From assembly GCA_023053685.1 (NCBI GenBank), contig JALIGW010000005.1, positions 50,829,742 to 50,893,741 on the forward strand: a DNA stretch of 64,000 nt, given 5' to 3'. Shown one piece after another: positions 55,360-64,000 of this stretch. Positions within the stretch are counted from its first letter, which is position 1, and the number at the start of each line of letters is the position of its first letter. The position numbers and the translations under genes were made by a program. A model generated the notes under the pieces. It was not told the DNA's origin. It saw only the letters and a program-made list of their open reading frames with translations, and did no database searches. This DNA comes from Diadophis punctatus similis (lineage: Eukaryota > Chordata > Lepidosauria > Squamata > Dipsadidae).

Positions 55360-57045
55360 TGATCATGAGTTGCCTTTATTTACTTCAGATTTTTAAAAAT
55401 CAAACACAGTCTAAAAATGAGTTCTTACTAATCCATTTGCTGTTCTGGAATGCCACACTTGACATGATACTGAAGAATTATGTCCCCTTTCCCAGGAGAT
55501 TTGGCAGAGTGGTTGGCAAGCTCTGATCCTCCCAGAAAGGCCTTCCATATCATTGGGTTTACTGGGGCATTAGTCTGGCCAGGACAAATCAGCAAAGCTG
55601 GATGCCACCTGGGTCAAAGCCTGGAAGTATGACCCCTGACTTTCCATTATGGACTGGTGTCATGTGGTTTGTTTGTTTTAAAAATGTTTACACTACTACA
55701 TATATTAAAAAATCTCATAATATTACCTGGGAAGCTTGGGTCTCTTGGGAATGACCCATCTCATTAAAGGCAGGGCTTAGTGGGCATTTCCAACATTCCC
55801 TCTCCATCCCTCTCCCCCCTCTCACATCTCTCTTTTTCTCTCATGCATGATCTATATATGTATTATATCTGAGGTAATTAAAGCAGCAGAAGTAGGTTGG
55901 CACATTAAGATTCAGCGTCCTATGTCAGCAGGTCAGAGAAGGAAGCTGTCTCTGAACAAATGGCATTAGAGTCTGCCTGCCATGCATTCCTGAAAACCAT
56001 TCATGGATAGGTGAGAGTCTGAAAATTTAGCCTGGCATCCTTTCACTCATTGTGAAGAAATGTAAACCTTCCCCTGACCTAATGAACTGATTAGCCTTGA
56101 TGCTGCATTCAGAATGATGCAATCCAAATTGAATTCCAAGTCATAGTGGCAGAATCAGTATTATATTGACAGAAGACAATCCTTAGGTCTTTGGCTAGCC
56201 ATATTAAAAAGGTTGAATCAAAATAATGCTAGTCTTGGCATACCAGAAGATATCTGGTAGGCAGAGAATTTAATGAACTGATAAAACTCATTGGCTGGCT
56301 AGTCATGTTAGTGTTCTAGAGTCAATTACACCAGCCACCCTCCCTTTAGCATTCTTCACATATAGATGTGAAGTTCCAAGTTGTGTATTTTCTGTACAAC
56401 CCAGGAGGAAGGAGTAAAACTATTAAATCAGTGAAGCACTTTGAAGCTTTGTGATTTTATTTTCTTCATCACAGCTTTGATCCATAAAACTGCTGTGAAG
56501 GTGGTTTTACAGAATTTTAGCTGAATTAAAGCCTTCCTTCAAAGTTTATCCTTCAAAATTTTCTCCTAGTTATCACTATTCTGACCATTTTTCCAAATGC
56601 CCGCTTCTGCTTTTCAGTGCTTTTTTGCTAATGAATGAAAAGTGCAAGTGCAAGTGTTGAAAAGTGCAAGTGTTTGGAGAAGGAACTTCATTGTTCTTTT
56701 TTTTTTTTTTTACAAAAACATCCTCCTGTTTGGAAGTGTTTTCTCCCTACCAAATAAATAAAGTTTTTATAAAAAACCAGAAATTCAATTGGTGTAATTG
56801 TTAATCAAATTTTGCTGTATCTATCCAGAAATAAAAGGTAGGAAGAAAACCCTGTATCTGCAATATTGTTTTGATATCTTGTTAGTGCATGCAGAGGAAG
56901 CCCATGGTAAGTGTTGCAAAATGCATGACCTAGCAACTATGTATTATTCTAGTCATGTTAGGTAATTTAGGATTCAGCCACTTTGCCATAGCATTGTGCT
57001 TATGTCCCATCCGTTAGACTGGAGCAAAGTACGTCAATGTACAAA
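55360..57045. other. Intergenic, no gene recognised
   Basis: No repeat family is recognised apart from a short T-run near 56697. Positions 55880-56340 are unique-looking and could include conserved non-coding DNA. Confidence 0.45.
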
Positions 57046-57049
57046 CTGC

Positions 57050-57190
57050 TATTTACTGACCTCAGAAGGATGGAAGGCTGAGTCAACCTTGAGCTTGGTG
57101 AGATTTGAACTGCCAAATTGCAGTCAGCCGGCAGTCAGCAGAAGTAGCCTGCAGTACTGCACTCTAACCACTGCGCCACCACAGCTCATA
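57050..57190 (-). mobile_element. Sauria-type SINE, antisense, truncated
   Basis: ACTGACCTCAGAAGGATGGA, AGGCTGAGTCAACCTTGAGC and ACTCTAACCACTGCGCCACC in antisense order. The 3' tail part (toward 57050) is missing. Confidence 0.88.
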
Positions 57191-57194
57191 TCCT

Positions 57195-59535
57195 TATAGA
57201 AAATAGTATAGGTTACTTTCTAAGCAGCAACTGGTCTATTTTGGGAGGTAGAACCAATAGAATCAGAGAGTGTCCCTTAGTCAGATCTTGAGATCACAAT
57301 CCAGCCAGAATTTGAGAAGCTTATCCAGTGATGTTTTTGATCCAAAAGCAGTACTTGAGCCACTGAAAAACATGGTTGAAAAACACAAGGCAAAGTTTGT
57401 AAGGAAGTTGATATCTCCATTTGCAAATATATTCCATCTAGAAGCATGAAACTATGACTTAAAATGAAATGATGCTTCTATTTGATCCGCAAGAAAGACT
57501 AATATTCTAATTTGCTTTGACCATTCAGATAGAAGAAGCTACAACTGGGAGAAGCAGAACAAGACTGCAATGGCAGAGGAAGTTGCCGTCTGCCAATTGA
57601 AGCATATTCTCTAACAGCCATCATGTCTACTTTCCACTCTGAGCTTTGTCCTTTGTTATATCAGTTAGTCTCTTCCATCATATCCTGCTAGTCCTCCAAA
57701 TGTAGGGCTGAAGGGAAACTTTTTATATCATTTCATGTAGTGAGTGGTCTTGATGCATGTTGGGAAGAAAAAGAAGTGGAGAAGGTATGGTTTATCTCAT
57801 TGTCACATTTCTGAATGGTGAACATTTTGCTTTTTCAGTGAGACCTCTATGATCCCTTCCCAATGTACTCATAGATGCATAGGCACTTACATGATCCAGG
57901 CAGAATAAAAATCATTTCTAAGACCAATATTGTTATCAAATGAGAAAAAAATTGTAGAGAGAAAGGGAGTGGTGGAAACATAGTTTATTTTCACAGTTTC
58001 ATCTTTCTTCACCCACGTTTGTTTGTTAGTAACTGATATACCTAGCAGTAGACCAGAAAAAAAACATTGTATTGTAAAAATTCTGGTAGAGGTGGCTGTA
58101 AGCGAAGCCAAATACTGAAAGAATTCAGAAAAAAGTATTTATGTATATATCTATGAGATTAATACATTCCTTTTTCTTCCAAAAATGCATTCCGAACCAT
58201 GGACAATTCATTGACCTGCTTTCTGACTGCACCTATGTCTAGTCTGGATTTGGCAGCCATTTTTATTCAGTCCGTGATATATATCAAATACCATTTTAGG
58301 GCTTGAACAATTTAATGGGGTTTTAATCCTTTATCATTTTAACCATAAATAAAACAAATGTACTCATTGAAAAGGTGTTAGTAGGAAGGGACAGTGTTAT
58401 AGGGTATTAATCAGTTTCTCCAAATCAGCCTATGTATCATGAGAAAATTGGAACATTGCAGCTACTAGAATTGGGAGATGTTATTTCTAGTATTATCAGG
58501 CTTGTCTTTTATTTGATATTATGAAATATTCAATCAGGCACACCATCTGCAGTTTCAGAAATATAGTTTCAATAGTGTTCATGTGAATAACATTCAAATA
58601 ATGTACAGGTTGTATTATGTTAACCCAATGAAAGAAATGGCTGATCAGCTGCATAAAAAGTGAATTCATTAAACAGTGTGGAAGGTTTTGCTTTTAAAAC
58701 TCAGTTCACACATGATTTGATCAAATCTTTGAAATGAACACACTTGCCAAGTCAGATTGTTGATTCAGAACAAAATGCTGAATAAAATTTGAATATGTTT
58801 GCTTCAAATGGAAATGTCAAATTAAGTTTGATTTTCTGAAGTGCTTCAGTATCAAATAGAAGTGATGTTTTAATCAAACTCATTTAAACTTTCCAAATCA
58901 GATTGAATCAACATTTTGAAACAGATTGGAGCTAATCTGTTCCGCTCTACGAAATACATGCATTTCTTCCCATCAACAAAAGATATTCCTCATGAATTCC
59001 AAGACTACTTTTTACAAATGCTCATCAAGAGATCTAAGATGAAAGTCACTTAGCTAGTTGGGCCAAACTCAATATGATATAGTTTCCTTTGTTCCTGTTT
59101 TAGCAATTGGAAATTTTACTTACAATTCATGTGAAGTTGTCAAATTTATGAAACCTCTAATGTTGAAAAGTACTCAGTACATTCTCAAGACTGCTACAGT
59201 ACATTTCTGACCCAAATATTTTACCAAGTATGCATTAGATATTGAATACATGTGCTATAAAGGTGTACACTATGCATACAAGTTAAAATCATGTTCTACT
59301 TTGCAATTCTTGCATCCATGGAAACATTCCTGCAAAATCCTATCAAGATCAAAATGTATCAAAGTAACAGCTGAAGCTCTAATTTCTAAGGTAGTGGTTG
59401 ACTGATATTGGCTAAGTGAGAAGTTGGCTCAGTCAGATATTGATTTGTCAAGCTTTTGAAAGAAACTATGTTAATTTGTTGCCAAAGGGGGGGGAAATAG
59501 GGTCTTATGGTATCTCAGTGATTTGTTTTTGTAAA
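57195..59535. other. Intergenic, no feature recognised
   Basis: No mobile element or gene could be identified over about 2.3 kb. The length of repeat-free sequence is itself notable for this window. Confidence 0.5.
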
Positions 59536-59537
59536 TT

Positions 59538-59775
59538 AAGAGAGCCAGTTTTGTGTGGTGGTTAAAGCACCAGACTAGAAAACAAGAGCTCATGAGTTCA
59601 AGTCCTCTCTTAGCTATAAAAGCCAACTGGACGAGTTACTGTCTCTTAGTCCAACTGATTTCATAGGGTTGTTGTTGTGATCAAAATAGAAGGAGAAAGG
59701 TATGTTGGATAAGTTTGCTTCCTTGAATTATTTGTAAAAATAATAATGGTGGAAAATAAATAAATAAATAATGTA
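59538..59775 (+). mobile_element. tRNA-derived SINE, full length
   Basis: Head: AGAGCCAGTTTTGTGTGGTG and GTTAAAGCACCAGACTAG (A-box region), with GAGTTCAAGTCCTCTCTTAG (B-box). Body: ATAGGGTTGTTGTTGTGA, TTCCTTGAATTATTTGTAAA and AATAATAATGGTGG. Tail: AAATAAATAAATAA. This is the reference copy for 6196, 31295 and 60853. It is a squamate SINE distinct from Sauria; I do not assign a database name. Confidence 0.85.
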
Positions 59776-60266
59776 ATTATTATCTGGTACATCCAATTTC
59801 ATAGGCACAATAATATGTGAACAAAAATATTTTTCTCTATTTTCTCAGATCATTTTTTTCATTTTCTGCCTGATATGTAGCAGCATGAGATTGAACTGTA
59901 TTGGATAGTGCCATTTCAGACTGTAAGTACAGCAATTCCATGCTTAATTAACCTTATGAAAAATTTATCCTTTGATTGAAAAAAGGTAAGACAGCAGTGA
60001 AGGACCTTTTTGTATGATGTTCCTTCTTTTAAATGCCATTTTAAAACTGAAACATTTTCCAGTTTTAATCACACAGGTAGAATGTTTGAAAGAAGCTAAA
60101 AGGAGAGAGATTGTCATGGCTAATCAGTGCCCCGTGTAGAGTGCTGCATTTCTCAGAAAAAAAATCTGGCTTTTTCCGAAGTATAGAAGAGCTTTTTGAA
60201 CCTCAAATTAAATTGCACCTTAATGTTATCATTTAAAGATCTGGCATCTTCTTTAGATGGAATACA

Positions 60267-60419
60267 GCTAGTCCTTGATTTAAACCACAATTGGGATTGG
60301 AATTTCAGTTGTTAAGTATGCGGTCATTAAGCAAGTCATCATGTGATCAGATCAGAATTTACCCTTGTAATTCTGAATCATCATTAAATGAATGATTGTT
60401 AAGTCAAGGAGTATCTGCA
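60267..60419. mobile_element. Short TA-type MITE, 150 bp
   Basis: It starts CAGCTAGTCCTTGATTTAAA and ends GTTAAGTCAAGGAGTATCTG, which are inverted repeats of the CAGGTAGTCCT family. The interior keeps GATTGGAATTTCAGTTGTTA and CATTAAGCAAGTCATCATGT. Confidence 0.8.
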
Positions 60420-60852
60420 GGAGAATTCTAGTGTCAAAGCATGCACACGTAAATCATCTCAGGGAACAACAGCAGTAATTGTTAAGCCGGAAGTTGGCTA
60501 GCTGAATGAAGATGCAGAAGGCAGCTTGCATAAAATTAGCTGTTTATTCAAACAATTTAGTTCAACATAAAACACACACAGGAATGGGGCTGACAGCTTC
60601 CTCTTTATAAGGAGGCTGCCAGAGAAGAACCAATGAGAGCTAACCAAGTCTCCCACGCCTGCTGTTTAAGTTCAACCAATAAATATAACAGCGGCATGAT
60701 CTTAAGTCAAGGACTTAACAGTAATGACATCTTGAGGCACTCTCATGAGGTGGAACAACACTGTCAGATCAGTAATAAGATACAATAGTATACTTAGGCT
60801 GTAAAAATCCAGATCACCACTAAATGTTAGCAAGTTAAGAGACTTATATATT

Positions 60853-60955
60853 GTGGGGAAAATAGGAGGGGGAAGGTTGTTGGCTGTATTCGCCACCTTG
60901 AATTATTTTTAAAAATAATAAAAGCAGGAAACAAACAAACAAACAAACAAATTTT
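60853..60955 (+). mobile_element. tRNA-derived SINE, 3' end
   Basis: GTGGGGAAAATAGGAGGGGG, CGCCACCTTGAATTATTTTT and AATAATAAAAGCAGGAAAC are the 3' body of the 59538 SINE, with an AAAC repeat tail. Confidence 0.8.
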
Positions 60956-60959
60956 ATTT

Positions 60960-61445
60960 ATTTATTCTTTTCTGGTTTCTCATGCTCATTTTGTACTGAC
61001 TGCCATGCTGCCCATACCAATTGTAGAATAAGAAAGATGATCTTGATGGAGAAATGCAGAAATAGGCAAAAAGGATTGAAACATTTTAAAGTCTAGAACA
61101 AGGGGATAACGTTTGAAGTAGATCAGTCAGACAACTTCCTAATTTATTGGGATACAAGAAGAGAGAGAAGGTATAGTACAGATTTACAAGGTTCTGTTAC
61201 GATCTCCGTTAATCTCCGTTAAAATAGCTTTAGCCTTCATTGGGAGTTGATTTCCTGGCCTGATCTAGTGGGGATGGCATTAATCTTGATATCTTTATGA
61301 ACATGGGCAGATCCCAAAACTGACCAAAACAAAGTTTGCTTTTTTAAATAAAATAATTGAAAGTCTGACCTCTCCCCACCACCACCATGCCAGAGGTCTC
61401 CCCCAAAACTGCCATTTTCCATTCCAACACTAGTCAGTCATGTTC
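60960..61445. other. Intergenic, no feature recognised
   Basis: No gene or named repeat. The minus-strand frame 61237-61422 has no recognised domain. Confidence 0.5.
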
Positions 61446-61453
61446 ATTTATAC

Positions 61454-62007
61454 CAGTGATGGCGAATCTATGGCACGTGTTCCACAGGTGGCATGCTGAT
61501 CCAAATCTGAGGGCACACAAGGCATTGCCCTATGTCAGCTCCAGCGTGCATGTGCGCACTGGCCAGCTGATTTTTGGGCTTTTTTCGGCAGTTTTCACTC
61601 TCCCCAGGCTTCAGGAAATCCTTGCTGGCTGCAGAAGAAATGGGCCGAGGTGTGTGATGCCTGGTTGCAACTATCTGAAGGTAAGTAGTAGGGCAGCTCC
61701 ACTTCCGTTTCGTTTCTGAACTTCCAATTGGTCTGTTGGGCCATTTTTCGCTGTCCGCAGGATTCAGGAGGCTTTCCTGAACTTGGGGAGAGCAAAAAAC
61801 AGCCCAACGGGCCTACCGGAAGTCCGGAGGCTTCAGTGAGGCCTGTGTGCATGCGCGGGGGCAACATGGGGGTTGTGCGCATACACGGGGCAGCACGGGA
61901 TTGTGCACATGTGCAGGGGGAGGGCATTGCATTATAGGTGTGGGCACCCACGCCGATAGTGCATGCACTCTTTTGGCACCTGAGCCAAAAAAGGTTAGCC
62001 ATCACTG
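61454..62007 (+). mobile_element. hAT-type MITE, 554 bp, perfect 8-bp target duplication
   Basis: The ends CAGTGATGGCGAATC and GGTTAGCCATCACTG are inverted repeats, flanked by ATTTATAC at 61446-61453 and 62008-62015. It is the same family as 35325 in the other orientation, longer by about 200 bp of internal sequence. No transposase is seen; overlapping frames on both strands at 61387-62026 arise from it. Confidence 0.95.
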
Positions 62008-62019
62008 ATTTATACCTCC

Positions 62020-63600
62020 TGGGCATGAAAAAAAATAGTTTTATACTACTGCTCTATACTCCTATTGGTCAGGTGCTAATATAAGAACACAAGCTTTATA
62101 TATTTTCAGTGTAACTGAGATGAAAAGGCCCATTGAGTCTTACGCTGTTTATTCAAAATACGTTAGGACCAGTCCGCATCCTGGTTTTCTCTCTTTTTCT
62201 AACTGACTTTCAGGATGTACTCCTGGCAACTTTATTAAAAAGAAAAAAAGAAAGCAAAACTTTCTTTTTAACCTTAGGTAATCACATGTACAGAACAATC
62301 AATATAGTGCTGCTAAGATTACAAATGCCTGGCAGGAGTTTCACCAAGAAAAATACACTCAAAGATGTTAGAGTCTGGGTAGATCAGAAGGTTTTATTGA
62401 TCTGCTAATAATATATAATCAATTCTAAGGTAAAGAAATACCCAATTGGATACAAAACACAATTTATTTTCCATTTACAAAAGACATGAATACTGAAAAC
62501 AATAAACAGAGACACCAGGAATTTAGACTAAAACACACACAGAAAATAAAAGAGATGCCCTCATCTCAATACTAAATTATTTACATATTTCTAATAAGAC
62601 ACACATTGCTTAAATCAGATTTCCCTCTAACTCAGTTTCTTCCATTCCCTCCTCAAAAGATGCTAAGGATGCTTGATTCTCTTTCTCCTATTTATCTCAG
62701 AGTTCACTGATGTTTAGGGAGGTTGTGGAGAATCACTGAGTACCTGCTTACTGCATGAAGCCAGTCATGTCTTTCCTATGTACTAAAATTCATGCCTGAT
62801 ATGTCCAAGCTGAAAAATATAATTCCGATCTTGTGGCTTCACAAAACCACATTTAAAAAAATCAGTCATCAGTAACATAAAGAAAAAAAATGACATATTA
62901 TAAACTTAAGTTTCAAATTGTGCTTAAAAGCAATCATAGGGGGAGACATCATGAATTCTGTAGCTCAGGGGCCACCACAGGGAAGGTCCTGCTCTTAATT
63001 GATTCCAACTATGCCTCCTTCCTGTAGCAGGGAAGTAGACCTGTAGCTGATAAACAGAACTCCCACATCGCATTTTTCTTTATTTTTAGAGAAAAATGAG
63101 AAAGTATATTCTTGTTATAGATTGACCTGAAATGCTGCATCTGGAATAGAAGACATTGCTATTCATGCTGAATAAGTGTCATTATGAAATAATTGATACC
63201 AATCTCTCCATAGATGTATTACTGCAGTGGTATATACAAACTCAAGAATTGTATTTTCAAAGTATTTTAAAAATGCAAAGTATTGTTCAAAAAGTGAATG
63301 AAGATTTAAATTTTTCAAGTCTCTCCCCCCCATAACATTGCTACTGTATATTACTCTTATCATACAGTATTATACAAAGCCAAATAAACCTTCAAGCCAG
63401 CAAAGCACTCATTCTGTTAAATATGTTAATTGCATAGAAAATGCCTAAAAGAATTTCTTATTTCTTGTTGTTTAATTTACAAAAGCATGGAGCTAAGAAT
63501 GCTTTTTGCTGCACATGAAGTTTCCTACCTAGTTCAAGAGTTTCCAAGATTACAGTCACATTTAAGTGAGAAGCAATAATAATTACCTTCCCCATCGATG
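62020..63600. other. Intergenic, no feature recognised
   Basis: No repeat family or coding frame can be supported; frames at 62133-62408 and 63163-63363 (minus) have no domain I recognise. Confidence 0.5.
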
Positions 63601-63604
63601 TACA

Positions 63605-63842
63605 AAGTATTTATTTATTATTTATTTATTTTGTGAGATTTATATACCGCCTCACAGTGCAAGCACTCTCTAAGTGGTTTACACCAGTAAGCAATGTATA
63701 TTTATATTGCCCCCAACAATCTGGGTCCTCATTTTACCTACCTCGGAAGGATGGAAGGCTGAGTCAACCTTGAGCCGGTGAGATTTGAACCGCTGACCTG
63801 CGGATCACAGTCAGCTAAAGTGACCTGCAGTACTGCCTCTAA
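63605..63842 (-). mobile_element. Sauria-type SINE, antisense
   Basis: A (TTTA)n edge is followed by GATTTATATACCGCCTCACA, TATTGCCCCCAACAATCTGG, GGAAGGATGGAAGGCTGAGT and GATTTGAACCGCTGACCTGC. The tRNA-like head is degraded at the right. Confidence 0.9.
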
Positions 63843-64000
63843 CATCGAGATAGGGTAGGCCAGGGACATCTGCTATAGAATCCATGATTGAGTTTCAATT
63901 TCCTATTCATCGGAGAATGTTTTTACATATTAACAATGACCAAAACCATACTTATAATAACTTATAATAACTATTTATAAAATACACTTACTTCTCTAAC

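Overview
The window is vertebrate nuclear DNA, most likely from a squamate reptile and probably a snake. That is inferred from the repeat set: Sauria-type tRNA SINEs with their usual head and tail, a Bov-B LINE, CR1, L2-like, L1 and Rex1-like LINEs, many short hAT and TA-flanked MITEs, abundant microsatellites, and a LINE whose 3' tail runs into (TTCTA)n. The species itself cannot be read from the sequence.

One host gene is visible. Two plus-strand exons at 10331-10634 and 13311-13642 join in frame (phase 1, AG/GT borders) and encode the C-terminal ~211 residues of DIPK2A (formerly C3orf58, also called HASF or GoPro49), a secretory-pathway divergent protein kinase. The first coding exon lies upstream of the window, so positions 1-10330 are intron 1. 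A repeat-poor stretch after the stop (13643 to about 17000) holds the 3' UTR, with several possible poly(A) signals.

From about 17.5 kb to the end no other protein-coding host gene can be supported. The rest is intergenic DNA filled with nested mobile elements: antisense ORF2-less L1-like elements, a Rex1-like LINE (21.3-22.6 kb), L2, CR1 and Bov-B fragments, an L1 with a readable ORF1 and an APE endonuclease region broken by an antisense insertion (43.2-46.7 kb), a possible Helitron end (47.14 kb), hAT MITEs with 8-bp target duplications, and Sauria SINEs. Between them lie unannotated stretches; a few look like conserved non-coding DNA, for example the homeodomain- and octamer-rich block near 38.4-38.6 kb.

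The most unusual structures are a 1.9-kb hAT-type element with a perfect 8-bp target duplication and about 0.9 kb of sequence unrelated to its MITE relatives (39221-41112), a 316-bp inverted repeat at 19955-20270, two L1-like elements with a 5' region and coiled-coil ORF but no reverse transcriptase, and a hairpin with 35-nt arms at 36634-36708.
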